Assembly (NCBI RefSeq): GCF_963678635.1
Contig: NC_087065.1
Coordinates: 46,874,381-46,938,380 of the forward strand
DNA from: Symsagittifera roscoffensis
Taxonomy: Eukaryota; Xenacoelomorpha; Acoela; Convolutidae
Direction: 5' to 3'
DNA length: 64,000 nt
A program made the position numbers and the translations under genes. Shown here one piece after another: positions 43,841 through 55,447 of this stretch. The first letter of the stretch is position 1. Each line of letters begins with the position of its first letter. The notes under the pieces are model-generated. The model had not been told where the DNA came from. It worked only from the letters and a program-made list of their open reading frames with translations, and did no database searches.

Positions 43841-44698
43841 GGGATCACTACAAGAGGACGCACAGGGGTGTTCTCAAGTTGGGCAAATGGGTATCGTTAA
43901 AATCCTCATTACATTATAGGAGATAAGTGTAAAATTGGATAAGCGGAGCCCCATTGTTTTGAGGAAGCTTTTACACAAGCAGGACTGGAAACAGGTCTAC
44001 GGTTTTCTCTCGAGAGGTTTAGCACCCGGCGCTTAAGGGATTTTTCGGCTTAAGAGGGGGGCTAAAGAGGGGGGAGTTTAGAAGGGGGGCTGGTTAGGTT
44101 AGAGGTTAGCGGTTGTAAATTGTAAAAAGGGGGGACACGTTAGAGTAACTAATTGTTCGGTATCGTCGATTTAGTTACATTAGATACTTACACGCGTTGG
44201 TTATAAGAAGCGGATATCCAAATTTAACATCGAGTTAAGTTAGGTACCCTGGTCGGATCGGTAGGGGGGAAAGGACATAGACAGTTTTTGTGATACCCAT
44301 AAGATCGCTAGCAGGGGGGAGGAAAACGCGTGGCAATCGGGTACCAGACATTTTTTCGGACAAAGATTGACATCTGTCAACATTGAATTTTAGGTGGGTT
44401 CATCTCTCTGTTTTTGAAATTTTTCCTGTTTAAATTTTTACGTTTTGGTGAATATTTGTTGTTGGTATACGAACGAACAGGTGATCACAAGATACCTGCG
44501 ATGAATTTAGGGTTTCAAATAGCCTGAAACAACGAGAGGGAGATAAATACAGGGGGGTCAGTATTTGGGTTTTGACCATTAAGATAGGGATTTTGGGAAA
44601 TTTTTTTACTAGAGCTCAAGTGGTGGTACACGGTACAGTGGTTCAAGAGTCCCCACAACGAAGAAGAAGAGATCCTATATCCAGACACTTAGTGACAG

Positions 44699-45130
44699 GT
44701 CTTGGGACAGTACCGAAGAAGTCTTGGGACATTGCAGTCTGGGGACAGTCTTGGGACAGTGCAGTCTTGGGACAGTCTTGGGACGGTGCAGTCTTGGACC
44801 AGAGCAGTCTTGGTACGAAACAGTCTTGGGACAGTGGTCTTGGGACAGTGGTCTTGGGACACTATTCTTGGGACAGTAGTCTTGGGACAGTAGGCTTGGG
44901 ACAGTGGTCTTGGGACACTGGTCTTGGGACAGTGGTCTTGGGACAGTGGTCTTGGGACACTAGTCTTGGGACAGTAGTCTTGGGACAGTAGTCTTGGGAC
45001 AACAGTCTTGGGACAGTGGTCTTGGGACACTAGTCTTGGGACAGTAGTCTTAGGGCAAGGGTCTTGGGACAGTGGTCTTGGGACACTAACAAGAAGTACT
45101 GGGACAGCACTGAATAGTCTTGGGACAATA
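44699..45130 (+). repeat. 14-bp tandem repeat array (tcttgggacagtgg), about 28 copies
   Basis: Consensus tcttgggacagtgg, with variants gggacactagtct and gggacagtagtct. Since 14 is not a multiple of three, open frames on both strands across it are repeat artefacts. It lies in the leader of element 2. Confidence 0.9.
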
Positions 45131-45410
45131 GAGAGGAAGTCTTGGAACAGTATAAAGGAGGGGGGTGACGGTACTAAAGAGTACTAAGACAGGTTGAAGT
45201 AACCAATCGCAAAATCAATTTTTCTATCCGGTCCTACAGATCCGGTACTGTAGGGATCAAGAACATATATAATTTTAAAAAGCTCAGGAAACGTTGTTTT
45301 CAATAAATTGTAAATTTCTTTTTATCAATTTTGTCAAAAGAGGTTTTAACCTTAGAGTAGAATTTTGTAGATAGTATTACTGTAAATAGGAACAATTGTA
45401 AATAAAAATA

Positions 45411-47267
45411 ATGAAGCGGAGCAGGGTACCGGTGGCTGAAAAAAGATCTACTGAAGCGAAGACAAAGTATAACTCGTCGCTACGTAAAACGACATCAATG
45501 GGTTCAAAGGTAACAAAGAAGAACTTTTCAGTTAGCATGGTCAACACGAGGAGTAATACAGAGAACAGAGCAAAAGAGGGCACGTAAGGGAAACAAGCAG
45601 AACCAACCGTCGAAATTGAACTAGAGACACCGGATCAAAGTGTGGATGAGATGGGAAAGAAGACGACAGAGTCAACTCCGATGCCGAATGCGGAAGAACC
45701 TAATCCAAAATCCACCGATAGACAATGTGGAAGACACAACAGGCAACACGCCAGAAACGGTGAAGGACGAGTCTCAAGCAAAAAGAACGTCTTTTACTGA
45801 AAGATTGGCGAAAATGGTCGGAATGAAGTCGAAAGACGCAGCAGTTGAGGAGACGAAAGCCGCGAAAGGCAAAACATTCGGAACAGTTTCCACGAGAACG
45901 ACAGTTACCGATAAAAACGAGGACCAGATCAGACCGGGAACAGCGACCAACAACAGGACAACCTGTCCCAGCAACTGTCCCGACAACAGGACATAAACGG
46001 ACCATGGAACAGCTACTCTTGAGCTAGGTGATTTGATGGCGAAGCTAGATCAGATAGACGAGAACCTGAAGCACAGCGAAGAGGATAGAGATGTGATAAG
46101 GAAGGAAATAAGAAACAACAAACATGAATACCTGGACAGCTATTTCCATCTAGCGAGAGCGACAGAGGAGAAGCTTCAGCAGATGTCGGACAAAGTAGAT
46201 ACCACTGATGAAGAGCGAGACAAGAACATCAGAAAAGACATGCGAGAAATGAAGCAGCGAAATGACGCAGTGAATAGCCAGTTGAGGAGTTTGGAAACGA
46301 GAATGGATACGATGAGTAGGGACCAGGCTGAGAGCTCAGGTGCAATACAGACAAAGTTAGACGCCATCTTGAGGAATTCAACGCCACAAGACAGGCCAGC
46401 ATCCTTGAGGAATTCAACGCCACAAGACAGGCCAGCAGCGGAGCGGACGCAAGGCAATAGAGTTGACTTCGTGGAACCACAACGGAACAAACGGCAGTCA
46501 ACACCATTACCAGTACCCCGGGATGCTGCGAGTACAGTACCGGGGGGGGGGGCAAAGCGATTATGAACAGTGGAACAGCGAACACAACCAGTGGTCCAGG
46601 GGACTTCACGACTCACATTAACGTGGGACCGGATGTCATGACATGGGCAAGCACCTGGGAAATGATGAACATGACACTGGAAGCCTTCGCCACAAGGAAC
46701 ACCGACTCGAGTGACAGAGGAAGCAACAAATCCAGGAAAACTTTCAAGAAACCGAAAGAATTCAAAGATGATTCAGACGGGTGCATTGACACTTGGGTAG
46801 AAGTCATGAGGTTGCACTTGGAACAAGACAACTTGAACGATGAGAGGTAAGCATGCACAGCAATGCTGAGCAACTTGGAAGGCACGGCATTGAAATGCGT
46901 GGTTGCGAAGAAGGAAGAGGAACGCGACACAGCGGATAAAATCTTCAAAATATTGCTAAATCGATTCGGGTCAGGCATGAAGGGTCATCAAGCGATAATG
47001 CGATTTGAAAAGAGAAGGCAAAGGGACGATGAATCGATAGACAGGTTCCTAGATGATCTTGAGAGCTTGAGACGAAGGAGTGACCCGGAAGAATCTACCA
47101 ATAGAAGGAACTTCAGCATCGCCTCAAAGTTCCTTGATGGGGTAAAGAGTGATGACTTGAGAACGATGTTAGCAACATACTATACATTGTCGAAAGACAG
47201 TGCACCAACTCCAGAAGAGATGATGCAGAAGTCAAGAGAATACATACTAATGAAACCAAAAAAATAA
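45411..47267 (+). pseudogene. Element 2 ORF1, Gag region, heavily decayed
   Basis: Starts at ATG 45411 (MKRSRVPVAEK...; inner MVNTRSNTE matches MVETRSQKT of element 1) and hits TAA at 45585-45587. It continues in other frames: 45640-45996 (SFTERLAKMVG), 46033-46566 (coiled coil), 46563-46850 and 46863-47267 (capsid-like Gag, FKKPKEFKDDSDG...; one frame split by TAA 46848-46850 where element 1 has Gln). A 36-bp in-frame tandem duplication encodes LRNSTPQDRPA twice (46372-46440). A run of nine G at 46545 breaks the frame. More stops lie between 47267 and 47343. Confidence 0.8.
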
Positions 47268-47342
47268 TCGTACTCAGATAGCAGGAATACGCAAGGGGGG
47301 AGTTAACCACAAAGGTCGTCATAGTACAAGCCCAGAGATGAC

Positions 47343-48872
47343 ATGGACAAACGTAGATCATGCGCGAACTGCGGGTCAGCGGACCATCATGTGGCGGACT
47401 GCACGACATACAAACAGGGCATGAAGAATTTGGGATATGCACCCGATGAGGAAGATATGAGCCAGATGGAGGAACACGAGTTCTATAGTGGCTTGATCAT
47501 CAAAATAGGTGCAAGATGCTTCTTCTGCAACCAAGAGGGACACTTAAGGATGGACTGTCCATTGTTCTGGGAGGCTGTCAAGAATCAGAGTCATCCAAAA
47601 CACAAGTTGGCGTTAGCAGCGGTACAGAACCAGAGAAATAGACAAGGTGAATTTGAAACGAAAAATCTAGAAACACCAAGTGCCGAACTGCCAACGAAAA
47701 CAGTGAAAGCTGTAACGCAAGTTAATAGTGCAATAGAGGCCACGGCCAGGAACGCTCTAGAGATAAATTATGAGAAGGCGGCGGCGGAAGCTATAAATAA
47801 AGTGAAACAGGACCTGGCGGCGAAACAAATAGAACAACGACTGAAGCAAGAGATCGAAAGACAGAAGATGAACGAGGCATTAGGTTGCTCGCAGTCAATA
47901 CCAGAGGCTGTAGCGGGGTCGACAAAAAATGGAAACTTCAACACTGTAAAGATGGTGACGGGGAAGCCATTTGGTATAACAAAGATCGGAGCAAGAATAA
48001 TGTCAATAATCACCGTGGGCGGCCATGAGGTAACGAGAAACTTGAGCGAACCAAGTGACCAGACAATAATGCACATTGATGTGTACGCAGATTACTTGAG
48101 TGGTATAAGCCCACAAACGACATCTAGAGCATTGAGGGCACTACTCACGAGAGGGGGTAGCAAGTCAGTCCGAGTTTATAACAGGTACACAGAAGCTTAT
48201 GGTCCGCATGAGGTGATGCTAAATATAGATGGGATCAACATCTATACGAAAACAATGATAACATGCGATAAAGATCTAATAGGGCAAATCTACGTCGGAA
48301 AACAAGAGTTGAAAGTGAGATCGATTGGACACTGTGCCATGCTTGAGGAAGATGCAATGCACATCGGGACAGAGGCAGATGTATCAGCACATGTGCTCAA
48401 CATAAGTGGCAGGAAGACTCAGTTACGTGGGTTACTTGATACGGGAGCGGTCTTGAGTGTCATACCAATCGAGACTTTGGAACGAATGGGCTTCAACAAA
48501 AATGATTTGATAGACTCAAGAATACGGTTGTCAGCTGCAAACAAAGGGGCGCTGCGGGTGTTGGGCAGAACGCCGATAATAGCCCTAAATCTGGGGGAAC
48601 GCAACCTGTGGATGAGCTTTTTTGTGGTAGAAAACCTAGATGAGTCTGACCAATTCATTTTAGGCAGAGACTTCATCAGGAACTTTGATGTAACGATTGA
48701 TCTAAACAACGCAATGTTCAGGATACGGAACCCGGATAGGAGGTACGCAATCAAACCGGTAAATTTAATAATGGCAAATGAGACCAAAGCACCAGTATTC
48801 TTGAGTAGGAGAGTGAGGCTAAAGGCGAACGAAGCGGCGATCGTAAGCTTACATACGAAAAATTACAATTAA
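47343..48872 (+). pseudogene. Element 2 ORF1, zinc knuckles and protease (copy 1)
   Basis: A 509-codon open frame with two CX2CX4HX4C knuckles (CANCGSADHHVADC; CFFCNQEGHLRMDC), a helical conserved middle, and retropepsin GLLDTGAVLSVIP with FILGRDF. It ends at TAA 48870-48872, where element 1 reads through (Ser), then a frameshift follows near 49030. The part from 47813 on is repeated at 51625. Confidence 0.88.
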
Positions 48873-49063
48873 CTAAGTGACAACAAGCAGGTATGCATAG
48901 TCCCAAATCCAAATAGTCAAAGTGCTGCTGTTTTAGGAAGATCCTTCTCGATAACGAAGAGCGGTCTCTGCGTCAGTGACTTGTTGAATACTCTTGACAT
49001 ACCGATCACGATACAGAGGGGAGGAAACTGAGATATGCTTTACCCGTAAAAACTCGATACGAA

Positions 49064-51624
49064 ATGACTGAAAACAAAAAACAAAATGAAGTTGTTGATT
49101 GTCCCAATCATAGGGACAAAATTTGTATCTTGAGACGATTGAAGAAAATAAAAGGTTCATCAGGTCTTGTGAAGTCACTTAAGTCAGAGACAGACGATGG
49201 GTTATCGAGCTGTTCGAATTTCCCGGAACGGCCCACACTAGATGAAATGCAGCGTGATAAACCGGTCCTACTGGAAATTGAACATTTAAGAGGCAAGTTA
49301 ACGGACGAACAGCTCGAAGCCATCAAGGACGTACTAGAACGGAACGAGGAAGTCTTTTCAAGACATAAGGCAGACATCGGGTATTGTAATTTTGTTGAGC
49401 ATGAAAAAGAACTTGAGGAGAACGCAATACCGCACAGGGAGGGGCGAGGCGCATGACCCCACACAAATCGGATGCGTGTAGGAAAGAGATCAAAACGCTA
49501 CTAGAGTATGATATGATAGAACCATCCAAATCACCGTGGGCGTGTGGAGTAGTGATGGCCAAAAAGAAAGGCGACCAATTGAGGTTTTGTTGTGACTTTC
49601 GATACCTGAACTCCGTCACGGTGAAGGATCCCTATCCCATACCTAGGATTGATGAGAGCCTCTCGAAGTTAGGTGATGCAAAATTTTTTACGACTCTTGA
49701 TTTAGGTTCGGCTTTCTGGCAGGTACCACTCAGGAAGCAGGACAGGGACAAGACAGGGTTTGCCTGCGAGTTGGGTCTGTTTCAATGGAAACGGATGCCG
49801 TTTGGTCTTTGCAATGCCACTGCCACATTTCAGCGGTTGATGGCACATGCGCTGATAGGTGTGACGAAGAAGTACGGCAATCTGGTAATGTGCTATGTGG
49901 ATGACGTGGTAATAGCGACACCCACACTGGAAGACCACATTGAGAGACTTGACGAGGTGTTTGCGTGTATGAAGAGGTCGGGGTTGAAGTGCAAACCATC
50001 AAAGTGCGAGATACTCAAGAATTCGATAAAATACTTGGGTAGGATGGTGGACAGACACAGCATCAGACCAGATACAGATGCAGTAGAAGCAGTTCTAACT
50101 TGGAAATCGCCAAAAACGGAACACCAATTGATGAGCTTCCTGGGTTTTGCAAATTACTTCAGAGAATTCATCAAAGGCTATGCAGACAAGGTTTACCCGA
50201 TGCAGCAGTTAATGAGACACAAGGGCAAGAAGTTCACGTGGAACAACGCAGCAGAAGAGACATTCAAGAGAATAAAGAAAGAGTTGTGCGAGGCACCAGT
50301 ACTAGGGATGCCGACAGAGAAAGGGATGTACGTGCTGGATACGGATGCGTCGGTAGTAGCGATTTCTGGAATTCTCCATCAGGAACAAGAGTGGAACGGG
50401 AAAACAGTCTTGAGACCAATAGCGTACGGGAGCAAAGTCTTAAGTGACACGGAAATGAAGTACGGGGCACCGAAAGCAGAGATGTTCGCAGTGGTTACCT
50501 TTGTCGAGAAGTATAGAGCATACCTAGGCAGCGAGCCATTCAAGCTGCGAGTCGACAACAGGGCACTAAGCTGGCTGAAAACGTACTCAATGGACCAAAG
50601 TTACATTGGGAGGTGGATAGTTCGCCTCGATGGATAAAACATGATAATTGAGCATAGAACACGAGACAAACATCAAAACGCTGACAGCTTGAGTAAGAAG
50701 ACGGAGTTCTACGAGAGACAAGAAGATAGACCTGAGATCAAGGATGGCTTCTCCTTCATGGACAAGGAAACGTACGACAGTCTTCCACTCACGAGATGGT
50801 TGGACAAATCAGGCAAACCAATAGAAGATCACCCCGAATTACCAAAAAAAACTCCGGAGAAAACAATCTTGAAAAAGAACCGAGGGATGCCGATAGGGAT
50901 AATGCTCAAATCAAAAATTGTGAGGGAGATGCTCAAGGCAAAAGGCTATGATCTTAACCAGGTAGAGACGGGAGAGGCACAAATAGACGATGACTTAAAG
51001 AGGCTACTCGAGAAACTAGCAGATGATAAACCCGTGCTCCAAGAAAAGAGTAAGGAGGAACCAGAGGTCACAATACTGCGAAAGAGCGGGATAGTTAGTG
51101 ATGAAAACACCTCGAAGGTGACTAACCCTGATGGGAAGGAAGTCGTGCAGTCACTGGTTGGAAAAATCCCGGCCGACATACTTGAACAGACTCGGGTTAG
51201 GAAAAAGAGAGTGGAGTTCAAGGAAGAGGCTGAATACCTGGGACTAGGTCAAGAGTCCGGGGAGTGGTCCACGTCCACGGAGGAAGGAGATACAGAAGGT
51301 GGAAATTTGTCCGGGGAGTGTGAAATGTGGGATGAGGACTCGGACGAGAGCAGCGACGCTCAAGATAGTCTCTGCATGATATTGGCAGAAGAGAAGATTA
51401 GACACCACGACAGGGAATTACAAACAGATCCGTCCTCAGGAACGTACAACTTGGACGTACAGGAAGTACGAGGAGGTGAAGAACTTGAAAGAATTGCAGT
51501 TTCGAGGAAACCATTCAGGGAACTATCATGCAACTCAAATGTCAGAACAAATCTGGTGCCAGAAGATGACATGAAGATCGTAAAGAGGATAGTATGCGTG
51601 AAGCTGAATGACGACATCCACAAC
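49064..51624 (+). pseudogene. Element 2 RT-RNase H and linker, copy 1
   Basis: 49064-49456 is the N-terminal RT extension. 49453-50637 holds RT (LRFCCDFRYLNSVT, TLDLGSAFWQVPL, intact YVDD at about 49893) and most of RNase H (DTDAS, KAEMFAV, RVDNRALSW). TAA at 50635-50637 takes the place of Tyr at LDGY of element 1. 50641-51625 is the RNase H end (NADSLSKK) and the acidic linker with ESGE and LSGE motifs. The frame then runs into copy 2 out of register to 51840. RT catalytic residues are present; the frame is not. Confidence 0.9.
51254..51319 (+). promoter_or_regulatory. Two internal polypurine-tract-like motifs, element 2 linker (copy 1)
   Basis: AGTCCGGGGAGT at 51254 and TGTCCGGGGAGT at 51308, at the place of the three motifs in element 1. 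In copy 2 the first survives (55078) and the second is mutated (near 55131). Confidence 0.45.
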
Positions 51625-52684
51625 CCTGGCGGCGAAACAAATAGAACAACGACTGAAGCAAGAGATCGAAAGACAGAAGATGAACGAGGCATTAGGTTGC
51701 TCGCAGTCAATACCAGAGGCTGTAGCGGGGTCGACAAAAAATGGAAACTGCAACACTGTAAAGATGGTGACGGTGAAGCCATTTGGTATAACAAAGATCG
51801 GAGCAAGAATAATGTCAATAATCACCGTGGGCGGCCATGAGGTAACGAGAAACTTGAGCGAACCAAGTGACCAGACAATAATGCACATTGATGTGTACGC
51901 AGATTACTTGAGTGGTATAAGCCCACAAACGACATCTAGAGCATTGAGGGCACTACTCACGAGAGGGGGTAGCAAGTCAGTCCGAGTTTATAACAGGTAC
52001 ACAGAAGCTTATGGTCCGCATGAGGTGATGCTAAATATAGATGGGATCAACATCTATACGAAAACAATGATAACATGCGATAAAGATCTAATATGGCAAA
52101 TCTACGTCGGAAAACAAGAGTTGAAAGTGAGATCGATTGGACACTGTGCCATGCTTGAGGAAGATGCAATGCACATCGGGACAGAGGCAGATGTATCAGC
52201 ACATGTGCTCAACATAAGTGGCAGGAAGACTCAGTTACGTGGGTTACTTGATACGGGAGCGGTCTTGAGTGTCATACCAATCGAGACTTGGGAACGAATG
52301 GGCTTCAACAAAAATGATTTGATAGACTCAAGAATACGGTTTTCAGCTGCAAACAAAGGGGCGCTGCGGGTGTTGGGCAGAACGCCGATAATAGCCCTAA
52401 ATCTGGGGGAACGCAACCTGTGGATGAGCTTTTTTGTGGTAGAAAACTTAGATGAGTCTGACCAATTCATTTTAGGCAGAGACTTCATCAGGAACTTTGA
52501 TGTAACGATTGATCTAAACAACGCAATGTTCAGGATACGGAACCCGGATAGGAGGTACGCAATCAAACCGGTAAATTTAATAATGGCAAATGAGACCAAA
52601 GCACCAGTATTCTTGAGTAGGAGAGTGAGGCTAAAGGCGAACGAAGCGGCGATCGTAAGCTTACATACGAAAAATTACAATTAA
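51608..52684 (+). pseudogene. Element 2 protease region, copy 2
   Basis: Second copy of the protease (GLLDTGAVLSVIP, FILGRDF). It lacks the knuckles because the duplication starts after them. The first few codons, before 51625, belong to the linker of copy 1 read in another frame. It ends at the same TAA as copy 1. Confidence 0.88.
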
Positions 52685-55447
52685 CTAAGTGACAACAAGC
52701 AGGTATGCATAGTCCCAAATCCAAATAGTCAAAGTGCTGCTGTTTTAGGAAGATCCTTCTCGATAACGAAGAGCGGTCTCTGCGTCAGTGACTTGTTGAA
52801 TACTCTTGACATACCGATCACGATACAGAGGGGAGGAAACTGAGATATGCTTTACCCGTAAAAACTCGATACGAAATGACTGAAAACAAAAAACAAAATG
52901 AAGTTGTTGATTGTCCCAATCATAGGGACAAAATTTGTATCTTGAGACGATTGAAGAAAATAAAAGGTTCATCAGGTCTTGTGAAGTCACTTAAGTCAGA
53001 GACAGACGATGGGTTATCGAGCTGTTCGAATTTCCCGGAACGGCCCACACTAGATGAAATGCAGCGTGATAAACCGGTCCTACTGGAAATTGAACATTTA
53101 AGAGGCAAGTTAACGGACGAACAGCTCGAAGCCATCAAGGACGTACTAGAACGGAACGAGGAAGTCTTTTCAAGACATAAGGCAGACATCGGGTATTGTA
53201 ATTTTGTTGAGCATGAAAAAGAACTTGAGGAGAACGCAATACCGCACAGGGAGGGGCGAGGCGCATGACCCCACACAAATCGGATGCGTGTAGGAAAGAG
53301 ATCAAAACGCTACTAGAGTATGATATGATAGAACCATCCAAATCACCGTGGGCGTGTGGAGTAGTGATGGCCAAAAAGAAAGGCGACCAATTGAGGTTTT
53401 GTTGTGACTTTCGATACCTGAACTCCGTCACGGTGAAGGATCCCTATCCCATACCTAGGATTGATGAGAGCCTCTCGAAGTTAGGTGATGCAAAATTTTT
53501 TACGACTCTTGATTTAGGTTCGGCTTTCTGGCAGGTACCACTCAGGAAGCAGGACAGGGACAAGACAGGGTTTGCCTGCGAGTTGGGTCTGTTTCAATGG
53601 AAACGGATGCCGTTTGGTCTTTGCAATGCCACTGCCACATTTCAGCGGTTGATGGCACATGCGCTGATAGGTGTGACGAAGAAGTACGGCAATCTGGTAA
53701 TGTGCTATGTGGATGACGTGGTAATAGCGACACCCACACTGGAAGACCACATTGAGAGACTTGACGAGGTGTTTGCGTGTATGAAGAGGTCGGGGTTGAA
53801 GTGCAAACCATCAAAGTGCGAGATACTCAAGAATTCGATAAAATACTTGGGTAGGATGGTGGACAGACACAGCATCAGACCAGATACAGATGCAGTAGAA
53901 GCAGTTCTAACTTGGAAATCGCCAAAAACGGAACACCAATTGATGAGCTTCCTGGGTTTTGCAAATTACTTCAGAGAATTCATCAAAGGCTATGCAGACA
54001 AGGTTTACCCGATGCAGCAGTTAATGAGACACAAGGGCAAGAAGTTCACGTGGAACAACGCAGCAGAAGAGACATTCAAGAGAATAAAGAAAGAGTTGTG
54101 CGAGGCACCAGTACTAGGGATGCCGACAGAGAAAGGGATGTACGTGCTGGATACGGATGCGTCGGTAGTAGCGATTTCTGGAATTCTCCATCAGGAACAA
54201 GAGTGGAACGGGAAAACAGTCTTGAGACCAATAGCGTACGGGAGCAAAGTCTTAAGTGACACGGAAATGAAGTACGGGGCACCGAAAGCAGAGATGTTCG
54301 CAGTGGTTACCTTTGTCGAGAAGTATAGAGCATACCTAGGCAGCGAGCCATTCAAGCTGCGAGTCGACAACAGGGCACTAAGCTGGCTGAAAACGTACTC
54401 AATGGACCAAAGTTACATTGGGAGGTTGATAGTTCGCCTCGATGGATAAAACATGATAATTGAGCATAGAACACGAGACAAACATCAAAACGCTGACAGC
54501 TTGAGTAAGAAGACGGAGTTCTACGAGAGACAAGAACAGAGGGAGGCAGATAGACCTGAGATCAAGGATGGCTTCTCCTTCATGGACAAGGAAACGTACG
54601 ACAGTCTTCCACTCACGAGATGGTTGGACAAATCAGGCAAACCAATAGAAGATCACCCCGAATTACCAAAAAAAACTCCGGAGAAAACAATCTTGAAAAA
54701 GAACCGAGGGATGCCGATTGGGATAATGCTCAAGTCAAAAATTGTGAGGGAGATGCTCAAGGCAAAAGGCTATGATCTTAACCAGGTAGAGACGGGAGAG
54801 GCACAAATAGACGATGACTTAAAGAGGCTACTCGAGAAACTAGCAGATGATAAACCCGTGCTCCAAGAAAAGAGTAAGGAGGAACCAGAGGTCACAATAC
54901 TGCGAAAGAGCGGGATAGTTAGTGATGAAAACACCTCGAAGGTGACTAACCCTGATGGGAAGGAAGTCGTGCAGTCACTGGTTGGAAAAATCCCGGCGGA
55001 CATACTTGAACAGACTCGGGTTAGGAAAAAGAGAGTGGAGTTCAAGGAAGAGGCTGAATACCTGGGACTAGGTCAAGAGTCCGGGGAGTGGTCCACGTCC
55101 ACGGAGGAAGGAGATACAGAAGGTGGAAATTTGTTCCGGGAGTGTGAAATGTGGGATGAGGACTCGGACGAGAGCAGCGACAATCAAGATAGTCTCTGCA
55201 TGATATTGGCAGAAGAGAAGATTAGACACCACGACAGGGAATTACAAACAGATCCGTCCTCAGGAACGTACAACTTGGACGTACAGGAAGTACGAGGAGG
55301 TGAAGAACTTGAAAGAATGCAGTTTCGAGGAAACCATTCAGGGAACTATCATGCAACTCAAATGTCAGAACAAATCTGGTGCCAGAAGATGACATGAAGA
55401 TCGTAAAGAGGATAGTATGCGTGAAGCTGAATGACGACATCCACAAC
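51625..55447 (+). repeat. 3.8-kb tandem duplication, copy 2
   Basis: 3,823 bp, near-identical to copy 1, with only scattered substitutions, a 12-bp difference and a few one-base indels. It shares copy 1's inactivating lesions: TAA after NYN at 52682, the GGGAGGAAACTGA shift near 52844, TGA at 53266 and TAA at 54447. The junction with copy 1 is out of frame. Confidence 0.92.
52876..55397 (+). pseudogene. Element 2 RT-RNase H and linker, copy 2
   Basis: Same pieces as copy 1: 52876-53268, 53265-54449 (YVDD at about 53705; Trp to Leu in YIGRLIV) and 54453-55397. The linker keeps the 12 bp (EQRE) lost in copy 1 but has a one-base loss near 55316, so its end is out of frame; the frame needed to enter integrase is the one at 55379. 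LSGE is changed to LFRE by paired indels at about 55131. Confidence 0.9.

Larger units (their letters stand above)
43163..45410 (+). other. Leader of element 2 (interrupted by element 1)
   Basis: Begins with sequence parallel to element 1's leader: ccttccggttgtaccgtgatggctttttaa resembles ccttccggattaccgtgaatagctttttaa. No real ORF. It holds two tandem repeat arrays listed separately and G-rich runs around 44040-44130. The repeat types differ from those of element 1, although the position and length of the leader are similar. Confidence 0.75.
47813..51624 (+). repeat. 3.8-kb tandem duplication, copy 1
   Basis: 3,812 bp covering the end of the Gag-PR linker, protease, RT, RNase H and linker. 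Directly followed by copy 2 (51625-55447). The 5-mer CCTGG stands at the left end (47813), the junction (51625) and the right end (55448), a microhomology signature. Copy 1 lacks 12 bp that copy 2 and element 1 have near 50725. Confidence 0.92.

Noticed and set aside
44572-45030. Repeat-encoded proteins on both strands (LGTVVLGQ-type and PKTSVPRPLSQD-type)
   Set aside because: They are translations of the 14-bp tandem array, with open frames on both strands and no coding context.
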